From Phoronis australis (lineage: Eukaryota; Phoronida; Phoronidae), in NCBI GenBank assembly GCA_002633005.1, contig NMRA01000400.1, forward strand, positions 62,001-126,000: DNA of 64,000 nt, written 5' to 3'. Below are positions 51,180-64,000 of the stretch, in pieces. How positions within the stretch are numbered: position 1 is the stretch's first letter; each line of letters opens with the position of its first letter. The notes under the pieces are model-generated. The model was not told the DNA's origin, ran no database searches, and saw nothing but the letters and a program-made list of their open reading frames with translations. Position numbers and translations under genes: made by a program.

Positions 51180-51720
51180 TATACCCTTGGCGTAGGAAGC
51201 AGAGCGGAGGGCGAGCACCCCACTAATGAAGTCGGGGACAGCACCCCTTACCTTCCCACTAAACAGCGCCGCAATGAGAGACTGGAAACACGTGTCCCAC
51301 AAAAATTGTTTGCAGGCCTGACGGCGAAGTCTTCGTGCTATCTAGAACAGCAAAACAGGACGAAGAGAGAAACTGTGTCACCTACGGCAGCGTTGGATTT
51401 ATTCTTTGGGGACATTTTTGTTAGGGGACCCCAGTTTTAAAATTGGCTGTGTCGAAACGTGTTCATTCTTTGGGTCTTACTCCTCAACCTGCAGTGTCCC
51501 CATGAGGAGCGGATACCACAGGCGACAACCATGGAGGCAATGGTGGTGGCGGTAAGGCGGGGAATCTGTGTCGACAAGAGTGCAGGGGATGTAAAGCGGG
51601 TCTCCACTGGACGGAGATGAAACGGCGTAAACTGGTTATGACCTCGGGACGAAACTGTTTTACGGGGGACTATGAGACAATCTGGAGCGAGCTGGGTACG
51701 GCCCGATGCCACGTGAAGCG
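51180..51720. other. GC-richer island of unknown origin
   Basis: This ~540-bp stretch is visibly richer in G and C than its surroundings. It has weak open frames on both strands, the longest being 91 codons on minus (51712-51437), without recognisable motifs. It may be a worn transposon fragment. Confidence 0.35.
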
Positions 51721-52767
51721 CTTTGAATCAGAAGCAATTTCAAAATTATTATTATTACTACCGTAACTTAGTTGTCATTGTAGTTAGTAGTACCAGTAGC
51801 TGCAACAATTTTGTTGTTGTTGTCCATTTATATCATATATTTAACGAATATGCTGGGGCTGGACCTTTTCAGCGATCGAACCCCCCGAACCCCTGGCTGT
51901 GACTATAAATAATAAAAGTAAAATTAATAATAAAAGTCAGAGAAAGGTGAAACATAAAGTAGAATCTTTATTTCATTCAAATGCAAACCAGTCACGATTT
52001 TCAAAAAGATTACACACGGTGATTTGATACCCCTCCCTCAATGCGGATGCTCGGGGTCGTCGCCACGATGACTGAGCACCATATACAACATCTATGAATA
52101 ATTAATTTGAACCTGTCTGATACCAGGACCTGCTGATACATTGTTCCCATCTGGCGTAGTTTGGACACTTCAGGGCAAAGAATATAGCTACTGACGCCAT
52201 TGGTTTTCATCGACGCATCTCTCGAGTTCTCTGTGGGCTCGGTTTATGAGAAAGGTGTAGGTTGCCCAAAACTGAACAGTTTTCCCAAATTTGCCATTAA
52301 TCCCTGTGTCAAATGAAGGAAGTTGGCTGGCATACATAACGCAGATGACAGCAAAAGAAAGTATTTCGATTATTCCATGTTTTAGCAGTGGCATCAAGTG
52401 ACTCGTCCGAAGACAGAGGGACGCTGTTTAGACTGGTAAAATAGGACATTGTTTATAACCGTGTGGCTGATAGGCCTACTCCCCGGCCACCACTGAAATT
52501 GTCTGGCATGACCAATTTTGATACAGTGGATTACGTAGTAGGTATCGAAGGCAGTTTGAAGTGGTTACTAAAAAAAGTTGATCTAGCTCAATTTTTAGTG
52601 TCATTCTTTGGGTCCCCTGACCACACCCACCAGAGCGAACCTGCCGCGTAGAGGGCCATTTCCAAACATGATCGAGGATACCCATAGACCACTGTGGTAC
52701 CAAAGAAAATTGGTTACCTTTTCATGCCCAAAAAAGCTCTGAGATCCCGGTCTATTTAATAATATGT

Positions 52768-53231
52768 TTTCCGTATTCACCTCCCGTACTACTTCAACAG
52801 TGACCTCTGACATGAAAAGTTCAAGAGGTAGGTCAATGTCGACTCGACGTCGTTAGCCGGTTCTATTACTTTCCGAAATAGTTTAAAGTAATGCAATTGC
52901 AGCAGTATAAATAATACTCAACATGCAATCAGGTCCCAACCGTAACATCTGGAACAGGACTACTAATTATATGACAGTTGCAGATCTGACCTTTACAGTT
53001 TCAATTGCAACAACGCAGGCGCCGATTCCTTGGTAACTAAAGTATCAAATATTGTTGTTATTCAACTATTTTCAGGAAATGTTACAAGTTCAATGAACAA
53101 TTACCGTTGTTTTCATCTTTTGTTATCTCTTTTCAAGTAATAAATCGTTACAATTAAAACTGTTTCTTTTACTAGAGAAAACTTGAAACCTAACGCGCAA
53201 GTACATACATATATAGGATGTGATCCGCCAC

Positions 53232-53294
<63 letters not shown>

Positions 53295-53480
53295 CGTAGT
53301 GAACAGTGTGAATGAAGTATTACAAAAATCTGCCGAAAAAATGAAAGAAAATTGGGAATTCGAAGCGTATGGGATAAATACAAAACGTACCTCGATTGGC
53401 GTAGATGAAGTAATATCCCTGACTCGACAGTATTCCCGGCCGATAATGTCTCGTGGGATATTACTTCATCTACGACGCCA
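52768..53480. repeat. Dispersed repeat family 3, copy 2, with GTA microsatellite and terminal hairpin
   Basis: Counterpart of 34934-35560. It contains a GTA-repeat expansion absent from copy 1. It ends with an exact inverted pair: 53401-53419 (GTAGATGAAGTAATATCCC) and 53455-53473. Confidence 0.85.
53232..53294. repeat. (GTA)n microsatellite, ~21 units
   Basis: Uninterrupted GTA/TAG run placed inside CACG|TGAACAG of repeat family 3. The long threonine run open on the minus strand is an artefact of it. Confidence 0.97.
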
Positions 53481-54228
53481 CTCTCGGTACGTTTGCAGTG
53501 ACGTACTTGCCAGCCATGCCGAGAGGCAGCAGCACTCACAGACAAGGATCCGTCTAGTGATGTGCTTGCCATCAGAGACGATCTCACTACTGTACATAGT
53601 CGTACAATCTGCATAATTACACAAGTATACAAATGCATAAATTACAAACTGTAATACCATGTGGTTTGCATTTTTCCTTGCAGTTCGTTCCTTTGGTTTC
53701 GCTCTGAAATTCCGATAAATGCATTTTTACACAAAATGTGGTTCTACTTGTATACATGTAAACTTCTCTTGGTTGCTCAACATCAACTGATCGCACATAG
53801 ACAACTCTCCGTTCCCAACACACACCCTCGACACTTGCAGCACTTCCTCAACTAGATACTGTTGTGAGTGTTGTGCCCAATGACGGCCATGACCGCTAGA
53901 GGGCGAAACAGTATAGTTACTAATGAGTACAAAAGAAATTCGATATGCCAATCCAGCTGAAGTGTGGCTTTTATGAGTTTTATAAAAGAAAAACAGAAGT
54001 AACATTAGAGTTAATGTAGATTATTTATGTGAATATTTATGTCAATTAAAATTTGGTCATGTCATATTGACATGCGTTGTTATTTTTTTACTTGTTTAAT
54101 GTGAGCACTGCCCAGAAATCGCTATCGTATTATATCCAGGCTCTCATTCACTCCCATGCACACACTCACTAGTAAAACTGAGATTAGAGGAGCAGACGAC
54201 ACATTTGTGCTATGCTCGATTGTCTGCC

Positions 54229-54310
54229 AGTAAAGCCAGGATTCGAACCCGGGTCTTCGAAACACGAGCCTGGACCTCAAACCACTGAGCCGCACTGAAT
54301 TCTTATTGTT
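54229..54310 (-). mobile_element. tRNA-derived SINE head
   Basis: On the minus strand GTGCGGCTCAGTGGTTTGAG (A box) and CCCGGGTTCGAATCC (B box) sit at tRNA spacing with a Leu/Ser-like variable region between. The ends do not pair as an acceptor stem. Confidence 0.6.
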
Positions 54311-55607
54311 AGTCGGAATGCTGTTTAGCGCCGAGTTCTTATTGCCAACAGGAGCCACCTAGAGATACGTGGCGTGGCTGCTGCAAGATAGTGTTAATGA
54401 ATCTCAATCCCTGAATCGTGGGCGGCTTTGTTTGAAGCTGCTTAAGTTAGCGTTTAATCAACGTTCTCTGGGAAAAGACAGGTACCTCGAGTAATTTTTC
54501 CGATGCATCTTTTAATGAATCCGTGGACATTTTGACGCTTCAATCTAATTATGCTCACTGTACGTCCAATCAAAAAGTAATCAAGTTATTCACTCGGAAT
54601 GATCACAGTTCATTTGCCATTATTACCTGCGACAGCTAAAGCACTGAAACGCGCACGGTTTCCTGCATGCAGAGACCATAGTGTGTCAAATTAAACGCCG
54701 TTGATTAATGAAAACGATTCTATGCCAATTCCTTCTAAAATGTTTTGCGAAATTGCAAAATGTCGTGTGTTTGCCTAAATGGGAATTAGTCTTGGAAAAA
54801 CTTATGTCTCAATTCAATGCACATGAAATTACAAATCTTCATTGAGTCAAACGTGTACATAACTATAGAATTTAGTTCAGCAAGTGTTTATATTTCCTCA
54901 AAGTAGAAATTTCGTAGAATTTGATTTTTGACTTTATACCATTCTGCTACCAATTAAGTCAAGTAATCGTGTATTTTAGGAAAATTTAGCGTAAAGGAGA
55001 CGTATATTCAATTTCTTACGATACATGTATAAGAAGTGTTCAAGATAAAATCTCAAAAAACTTCGTTACACTGTTTTCTAAATTATTATTTCGTTTTCGT
55101 TTTACGCAACTTTAAAGTCTTTCATAAAAATCATATATGCCATATTTGCATAGGCCCTCATGCAAAAGTGGAACATTTTAAAAACAATTCCTGAATCATG
55201 AGTTTTAGAGAATAGTGTATAAACCATAGTGTCGGCACATATCATGAGAATTCAATCAGCTATTTCTGAGATGACTGTTCCGAAGATGGCCAAAATTAGA
55301 TATTTTTCTAGCAAGGTAACTACATTCACGTATTAGCCTTACCAGAAGTTTCATTTTAAAAATTAGTGCATACTTTCCTTTCCAAGGATCACATGCTTCG
55401 ATATTTTTTCAATCACTGTACTGCTTGACCTTACGTTCGCAAACGAGACTTCAGGTTGTATGGGAAAATTCCAGTCACGTGACTTGGGTATTCGCCCTAA
55501 ATGTGTGAGCCATTGTCTACATAAATACCATGCAAGCGATGAAACACACGCGAATGTAGTACGCCAATCTAGTGGTACACGTACGACGACGACAAAAAGG
55601 CATGCAA

Positions 55608-55706
55608 ATGAAGAAGCTCTTCGCCCACCTCATTGAGCACGTGAAGGCTGTCGCGTACACTAAGAAAAAGGCAGTGACAGTGTGTTCTATTTAGTTTTTG
55701 AAGCGT
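55608..55706 (+). pseudogene. Possible decayed histone H4-like fragment
   Basis: One frame reads LIEHVKAVAYTKKKAVTV, then a stop, then FLKR. This loosely follows the order of the H4 C-terminal part (AVTYT, a basic run, KTVT and ALKR). Gaps are needed and there is no upstream H4 sequence, so chance similarity is quite possible. Confidence 0.2.
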
Positions 55707-58700
55707 GGCAATTGTGGTCGTCGGCGAAATTCAGTTATGAAGTAACGCTAAGTGTGAAATGGCTTCCTTAACGCTAACCGTGAAGCCTTTTCGTACTGAA
55801 ATATTTTGTTGTTTTTACAAAATTTAACAAATCTCTTTGAAAATATATAAATCACCTGTCGCCTCAGTTTTTGTGCATTTTGATTGAATTTTCAATTTCT
55901 CTTCCTATTTTCCAATAAGCAATTAGTAAATAGCTCTTTCTGATAAGAATCGCTCGGGAATACATCCCGTGTGAAATGCGTTTATAATGGTCGATGCGAC
56001 GACAGCAACAATTTTATGTCCATTTTTACGCTTTAAATAAATTATTACTGCATTAAACAAAGAACTAATCATTTTAAAACAGCAACCAAGTGGCTTTATG
56101 GATGGTTAAACAGAAAAATGGCTTAATATAATACGATGATTATGCGACCAGAAATCACGACGCGCACGCTATTGATTTTGGAATATGAAAGAATCAAGCA
56201 TAGTGTGAGATTAACCAACGTATTTTTTCAAAACAACCCGTCAAACGAAACTTTGCTAGTTTCCAAAAGTTTTAATACTTACATAAATGACTAGACAAAA
56301 ATTACAACCAAAAATGAATAGTCTTTTCTCTTCTAAAGTGTACGTACAGTCTTAATTACCTACGTGTATGATCTATACGATAAAGGCTTTCTAGTATTTT
56401 TCAAAAAAAGAATTGCTGTGTGATTTGTATTTTTCTAGAAATAAAAGTGATCAAATCGTGTATGAAATTAATCTACACTTTGTTCACCAACAAGCGGCTG
56501 GCCAGACATCGTCACATGTAAATTATGATGCACCTGATTGATTCATCAATATATCCATTTGTCTACCATCTACATGTAGTGTACTGCATCTGATCTTTAA
56601 CTTCATGAATAAAATTTAATGTAGTCTGAACTAATGACTACTCGCCGTTTGCCTAGGAGCGATACTTTTTGTTAAAATATTCGGTGGATCACTATTCGCA
56701 TTCAAATCACATTTCAGAGGATGTATTTGCAAACAGTTCGCCATTGCTTCGTACAATTCGCTATGTTGTAAGAGTGCATTTCAACTAAGCGAGTCGTTAT
56801 GAAATTATCACTTCTTAAGAGGACCATCATTTGGTATGCGTAGAAGATAGCATATTTCCCATATCATTTATTCGTGTGATTTTTAAATTGAAATTTGCGC
56901 AACATTTAGGAATCGATTAGACATTGCACTAAGCAATTTAACAGTCCTCTAAGTCATTCCTTGAAAAAGCTTTCTATAGGCCATTGATCCCCGTGCTTTC
57001 AATCAATTACAGAAATTTCCCAGACAGGGAAGCTAAATGAAAAGGCTTTCGTCTTGTGATGAAATTATCCTTCATAGGAAATCCCTGACAATGTTAGAAA
57101 AGGCGTGCTTGAAATATATCACTTACGTCACACTCATGGAATTGCACGGTGGAATTCTGATTTTATACTTTGATTTGCCTATTAGCAGCGTCTTGGACAA
57201 TTTTGTTTCCGATTGACTATTCGCAGCGACGGCTCATTCATTTACGTAAATATGGTAATTAAAGGAACGTGGCCCCTTTTTATCAAACTTGAGAACGTTA
57301 GTTTAACGAGTTTCTTATCGCTCGCTGGGAAATTGTAATAAATTAACGTAAAATCACTTGACGAGGAAATATTAAAAATACAAGTAAATGTTGTTAGTAT
57401 TTGATTTATTTGCTCATCTTTTAAATTCAATTTTGATTATCTAGTAAATACGCATTTTGAAGCTTGAAGTCGTCGTTTTGTAGCAAGTGCGTGCCTGGGT
57501 GTATTCTGAATGCTTATATTTTTATGTACATTGAGGATAATTTTAATTTTAATTGTGCCTATTTGAAGTTATTACTGTGAGTTAAATGCAGTCACAAAGG
57601 AAATTGAAATTTAAATTGTTTTACACTTCAAGCATGAACAGGAATCTTGTAAGTGATGGACTGATACGGGGCGACACTTGAACATTATCGCCTTGTCGCT
57701 TCGCAACCTTAAAATGAGGGGTACCGTATGTTTCTGAAAACGTGCCAAACATAATAATAATTCCTGATGTAGTTTTAGTCTACGTTGGATTTTATTGTTG
57801 TTACTTCGGGTAAGTTTGAACTTTCACTTGAACATTACTTCGCTAAAATCAACGCTGGTAATGTACAGCGGAATAAAAGATAAAAGATTCTTGTGAGAAG
57901 TTGAATAAACATTTGGATTTTCTTTTAAAAGGCTTGAACTAATCACATAATTTCAAATGGTAACATTTCTGCATTCTTAACATAAACTTTTCGTTACATG
58001 TCCTAAATCTTGTGAAGTAAACACCATCATGAACTTACGAAGTCTCATATTTCTTCATTCTTTTTAATGCGCTTTGTTGTGAAACACAGCTCACTGGACC
58101 GTTTCTGTGATGCTGGCGATGTATTATTTTTTCAATAGGAGTCGCTGCAATGGCGACGAATCCTTTCCTGAACATCTCGTACGCTGACAACCGCGATTGG
58201 CGTTGTTTCTGTAGATTATTTCATCTATCATACATAGGCGAATACCAGGGGGGTGGTTAAGGAGGCCCAGACCTCCCCCCTTTTCTCTTGATTTTAGTGA
58301 ATTCTAGAATTTTTCAAATTGTTGACTTGTACTTCCCTCAGTTTTAAAAAATCAACGATCCGCTTCCCCCTTTTAAAAGTATCCAGGATATGACTCTGTC
58401 ATTACATCGTTTTTGTGTCGCATTATGCGGATTTTTTCAAAAAGCTCTACTTCTGGTGTTTTCATGTGGACATGAAATTATTATCATTGCTTCATGCATA
58501 CACAAGTGACTTGATGAAAAGCGTGTTCACGGAATCTCCAGTGCACTTTCGACCATTGAACATGAACAGGGAGATCTTGAAATGAGCTGTTACATTTTGA
58601 GTGGCCACAAAACTTCCCCTTGTCACGATAACAATCGGGTCCGACTGTCGGGAGAACGCCAGCGAAAGGAACCGAGCAGTCCAATATTGAAAGGTTTGTT

Positions 58701-61700
58701 CAATCGGCTACAAACTCGTGTTCCACCAAAGAAATTAATTTTCAATTTGGCCTCATAAAAGTGTGCTCAACGATTTCCTTACTTTTTAGTTGACGAGAAG
58801 TGATGTTTAATCTTGCAAAGTACTTGGCTGTTCGTTATTGCCCGAAATTTTGCTCGATGAACAAAGTGATACCTCGTGGTAAGTCAGTTTATTAAGCCTC
58901 TTAAGCAATGACGAATCATCTTTAAAAGTCCAGAAATAACAATTACTTTGGCTAAAAAACAATTGAGACCAATTTTGTAACGGAAGGCGGGCTTATAGAG
59001 GACAGAAGCCCCTCCAAAAATGTGGCGTTTTTTTTCTTGTCAATTCTCTGAATAGTCTGTTTAAAAGAGGTGAATCCTTTGCCGTAAAGGTATGCAAAGG
59101 TTTGATGCACTTAAGGTCAATGAGTAGTTCATTGGTTTATAATTTGCTTCTAAGAGTAACGCGGAAATGTGTCTTTAAAGCTTACTGGGTACATTTAACT
59201 GCGCATGTGTGTAGAAATGGTTGAATTGAGGAGTAAATGATTCGTGGTGAACTCTGGGGTGTGTTCCGTAAACACACTGTTACATTACCTTGCGCTTGTG
59301 GCGAAAAATCTAGTTCGTTTGTCGAACGGAAACAGGAAATTATATCCCATGATTACAAATACAAACCAGTCACTTCAGTGGCCGGAATTTTACTAGGACA
59401 TAGGCTACTAAGCACCTGCAAGTATACTTGCGAAGCACTTGACTTTCACGCGCGTTATTTTACGACACCTTGCTTTTCTCGCAAGATATACATATATGGA
59501 TATTCTCAACTTTACACCAAGTTTAATTATTAAGAAATTTAAAAGTCTTCCTGCAGACGTGCTGTATATCTATAATGAAAAGTGAGTGCAAATTTCATAC
59601 GGGCCTGTGCCTTTTACAAATCATGGAAAATTAAACTTTTGTGCATATGATTCGTGTATTTACATACCTACATACTTTCTTTGCAAATCCTTGACCAAAC
59701 GATACAAACGATAATACGGTAACAGCCAGCTCCCAGCCCCCGTTGTCCCACCACAAATTCCAAAGGTCGTGTTCCTCTTCCGTCGACTTGAAGCGGCATT
59801 ACGCCCTGTTTAATCGGCTAAAACGAAAATCGAGTTAGACCTTCTGTTCTCATAGCATCAGTGACGCGATTTTAGAATTGGGTAACCCCAATAAAGTCTG
59901 AAGCAGTTTCTTGAGTCGCTGATTAGATGGTTTCCACATTTTGTTGTTGGTGACGGAAGTAGAATCATACCATGGTAAGGGATATCATGAGAACGAGAGT
60001 AAAAACGGCAGAATGCAGCTTTGATATTTTGCGATGATTTATGAGCAATAATTATTGGTCTTCATACAAGCTCTATTTTGGTCACATCCCGTATCCTGGA
60101 CGGCTATCGGAAAGTTCCGGGCTCGAGCCGGAACCCGGGTCGGGACAGAGATATTTTCAGATTTAACTATAGGTGACGTGACGTGACGAACAAACGGCAT
60201 GCATGAAAGACTATTAATTTTTACTTATACCATGTCAACGCGTTGTTGATAACAGCACTCCCGGCATATTTTGCGATGAATGTCGATGCACGATTTTACA
60301 CTATTAAAATGGTGTACAGTTGAGTTGATTTCTGATATAAAAATCTTCGGAGTCACTATTATTCTACTGTGCCTGAGGAGTGCATAAGACTACCATCACG
60401 TATCTGTCTAAATCGCTCACGTAATAACTCGAAACTTTGGTGTGATTCCAAAGAATTTCGGTAGCTCGTTTGATGCGAATTACCTAGACTAAGATGGACA
60501 CTTTAATTTGAAACACAATCACGTTACTGTCAGGTACACGGCTGTCAACGATCAAGTACTGGTGAGGAGTGCGCTCGGTAGAAGGCTTGAGCATTGTTAT
60601 TAAGATGTAGAATAGCTACTTGTATGAGTGGATTCTGTGCACTGGTTAAGAGCTCCCGAGTTGTCATTCATCCCTTAAGCTATTCAGAGCCGTGAATTGT
60701 TGTTTTAAACAGCCTCTCCGCATTTGTGGCATCGTTGTTCAGCGCATTCGATTACGTCCGCTTGACATCCTGAGCCGAAGAGAGTTCTTAATGTCTGCTA
60801 CGTGCAGTTGATGCTAGGGATACGGAACGGTTTTCCAGAGGTTCAGAACAACTGCATGTCTGACATCAACTCAAACATTAATTTTCATGGAGCATAAAAG
60901 TAGTATGATCGACGAGTGTCGTTATAAAATGTATAAAAAATGCTGTTTCCTTTAATTTCACCATTTTAGAACACAGGATGGGTTTCGTCAGTCGAAAGAT
61001 TTTAATAACATATAGACATTTTGCAACTTTCAGCCTTGTTTGTGCTTGCCTTATTTCACCATTAGTTTTTTTAAAGCGGGCGTGATTTCCACTGAGACCT
61101 CATTACACATGGCAATAATTGAGTGAGTACCCATAATGCATCAGTTACCTGTCACTCAATACGGCGGCCATTTTAGGTGGTGGAGTGCACCACCAAAAAA
61201 ATGAACCGAAAAATTCATATTAAATTCAGTTAAGTTAGAAAACATTTGAAGTTGTGTTGAATTTGCATTACTTGGTCTTAAGTTTCGACTAAAATAGTTT
61301 GCCTTTAAATTGTGTTTCATAAAGGTTTTAACGTATGGGTATCTTTAAAAGCATAGCATTTTGAGCACTACTCTTTTTCCATTTTTCAGTTTTACTAGGT
61401 TGCAATCTTCGGAAACTCCTTATAACATCTTTTACTCAATTGCATGGATTTTTAATGTGGGAAAAGGGAATTACAAAAAATGTTTTGGGATACTTCAAAC
61501 ACGTCATGTAGTATTCAAGACAAACAGAAATGAAAATAAAAGGGGAATTTTGAACTGTGAATTTGGAATACTGAAAAAACTAATCAATATGCAACTGCAT
61601 ATACTCTGGGCGGAAAATAGGAAATAAGCATATGTGTCAAAATTGTGCTGGATTTTAATATTAAAAGGACATTGTCGGTTTCACGACTGAACACGCACTT

Positions 61701-64000
61701 GGGAACAGTTGTTGAATGTGATAGACTTATGGAAGTTATTAGCTTTGACCAGAGCTGTAGAAAAACAAAATCTGTAAAGTTTTTGTGATTATATTACATA
61801 CAACTCGCAACTTTTCGCCGTTTTTTTGCCAGGCTTTAGTTGAAATCAAGACCGATGGATTTACTATTTAAATCCGCAATCGCCCTGCTATTTTACGAGT
61901 GGAATTTGGTGCTCCACAGCGTTCACCAGTCTTTCTGCTGCAGAGTTTTTGTGCTTGATTCCGCGCTATTACTTTTTCTTTAAGAAATCACTCTTCAGTA
62001 AATTATGTTTTAAACAAATTCATTACGAAAAAGGTAATGTACAAAAATTGGAGTAAAGGGATTGAATGTCAGCATATAATTACGTGTCTTCTATAGAGAA
62101 AATGAAGAACTTGTTTTAATTTTGGAAAAAATCAATTCGAGATCAAAAATTTGTAGTTTTGATTTTGATAAAGTCTGCTCAAAAGAAAAGGGATACCATG
62201 TACCCGAGCGCAGATTTCAGTTCATTTTAGAATTTAAAATAAATCAAAATTTCATGAGTCTCAATTAGGATTTATTTTCCACCGTGAACCCAGTTAATAG
62301 TTTTGCGCAGAATTCGGCAGCCGTTTTACTACAGTTTTACGCGAAATGACCTTGATAATCCGTCTCTCGGTTGCAGTCTGACTTGGGTTTGTATTCTTGA
62401 TTAAGTTCTCCGTTTCAGTCTCAGTGGATGCCACTCGTCAGCCGACATGAATCTCAGGTGTTTGTAGCTGCGGGGAAGGCAACGGGACAATGCTCCTTCC
62501 TTCTAGTTCATGCTCACTCGACTGAAAGCGAGTGCGTCAACATGCCACTTGGTGATTTTTTAAACACGGGTTACGCACAAAGTAAACACCGAAACGTTTC
62601 ACGAAACGACCCGGGGTAGCATTTCGAAGCCTTTTGTCAAGGGTCGCTACAGGCGACGGGTAATCCTGAACCATAATCAGACGTGCCAACTTGCTATACC
62701 TTTTAATAAACACGGGGTACTTGAAAATAAGAAGCACCTTTTGTCAGCGAGAGGGATTAGACTTTGACAGAAATTTGAGTTTGTATTTTCCGTTCCCGCG
62801 CAAGGAGAGTGTTTGATCAAATAATTGAGAGTGTCGTTTTCGTTGTCAGCAGCCCGTTGTTCACACTGGTAGACATTACTTGACATTTTTAAAATATTTG
62901 TTTGTAGTCTTATGGCGAAATATGGGTTGACATATGTGTAACGCATCCGGCCTGAAGGTAACAAAAAACTACGGGACATCGCTCTTCAAATACAAAGTTG
63001 GTGACAATGACGTTTTAAGATTTAATGAAATTACAAAAATATGCTCAACGAAAATACATCTAAAAGAGACATTTGAAGTTTCTGGAAACTAAACTTTTCT
63101 GATGTTTGATTCTTCATCGACGTCAAAATATAGCATCACCGATATTCACATTTTACTGAATTTCTCAGCTGGAAAGATTGACATTTTGATGACCGAGTCT
63201 TAGAAATAATAAGAAGGGTACACGAATCAACATGTCACTTTTATTCGATGACGAGAGTTCACGATCTAAAAAATGACAATGATTACTGTGACGACGAAAA
63301 AACATTATCGGTCAGAACAATCTTTTGTCTGAGACCGCCTCACTAAACTATCACGTCACAGTCAAGCGCTCTAGCGACTGGAATAAATCCAACTGGTACA
63401 GGACAGAATATTTCAAGCGTACATGAAACAAATAACTTGCCTTGATCTCAACAAATGTCTCGCAGACAACGACGAGAATTGTAGATTTTCAACAGCGTCA
63501 CAAAACCACAGCGATTTTAATTTTGTAGCCATGGTCAAAGCGAAAAAATTCAAAAGTCTATCCCATTCAAAAATAATTCCAAAATTACGTTTTTCGGCAG
63601 CAAAAACGATAAGGCTCCTACAACATTTCTGAACTGTATTGTGTGTAAGAATGGAGAAAATAAGTGTCTCTCGAACTTTCTAACGGGTTTCTTTATTACT
63701 CACCTTTCCAGAGGTTGTAAATATTTTTAATTTTCATATTGTTTCTACTTATCGTCATCAGTTTGCATTGAAATTTTCCCCATTCCTGTAGTAATAAGTG
63801 ATCTGTTTTCGCCCACTCCTTTCCAACTCTGGAAGCAGACGCTTGGAGCGCTCTCATTCGCAACACTCGGAACTTTTTCCGAGCATAAAGATGATCATAC
63901 ACATAGTTAATGCTGATTCAAAAGACAAGTGAGATAGATAATGCATCCAATGTAACCTCTCCTTCTATTTGACACTCGAAACAAAATAAGTTGGATATGA

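Larger units (their letters stand above)
49140..64000. other. TDG 3' flank and gene-poor intergenic DNA
   Basis: Apart from the repeats listed separately, I find no exon with family similarity in about 15 kb. All open frames are under 175 codons; the 171-codon one is created by the GTA microsatellite. From about 54400 on, the sequence is plain AT-rich DNA with scattered short palindromes, for example around 60114-60134. Confidence 0.65.

Noticed and set aside
53123-53638. 171-codon minus frame with a long threonine run
   Set aside because: It is the translation of the GTA microsatellite and its flanks; no family similarity.
58484-58684. 66-codon minus frame with several Cys and His
   Set aside because: No regular zinc-finger spacing and no clear splice sites; length expected by chance.

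Overview
The window is animal nuclear DNA, AT-rich by eye, with multi-exon genes, GT-AG introns of about 0.2-5.5 kb and many short transposon relics. The gene set (CYP2-type P450, XPC, an SMIM4/UQCC5-like protein, TDG) fits a bilaterian. A divergent, apparently allelic tandem repeat joined by a single N (29678) suggests a highly polymorphic genome such as that of a marine invertebrate. I cannot name the species. All exon joins below were worked out by hand from splice signals, phase and family similarity.

Layout. (1) 1-10452, minus strand: cytochrome P450, seven coding exons, running off the left edge just before its stop. Its largest intron holds a ~144-bp tandem array carrying CTCF-like motifs, split by a 3.06-kb DNA transposon. 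(2) 10453-15462: no gene; foldback and tRNA-derived repeats. (3) 15463-31182, plus strand: XPC, the nucleotide-excision-repair damage sensor, 18 coding exons. One intron holds a decayed second copy of exon 4, and the exon 16-17 region is present twice. (4) 33988-37868, minus strand: a small mitochondrial-type membrane protein like SMIM4/UQCC5, with a long acidic tail added by a third exon. (5) 40888-49139, plus strand: TDG, thymine DNA glycosylase, 8 coding exons, with many SUMO-type motifs and an SQ-rich C-terminal tail. (6) 49140-64000: no convincing gene; repeats, a GTA microsatellite, a tRNA-derived SINE and possibly a decayed histone H4-like fragment.

Functionally, XPC and TDG are the notable pair. 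Both find DNA lesions by flipping bases, and human XPC is reported to bind TDG and raise its turnover. Here they lie on the same strand about 9.7 kb apart. The P450 and the SMIM4-like gene have no evident link to repair.

The most interesting points are the TDG tail (possible ATM/ATR and SUMO regulation), the XPC-TDG neighbourhood, the base-flipping aromatics changed in XPC, the exon-4 relic, the CTCF-motif array with a precise TA transposon insertion, and the probable haplotype mis-join inside XPC.
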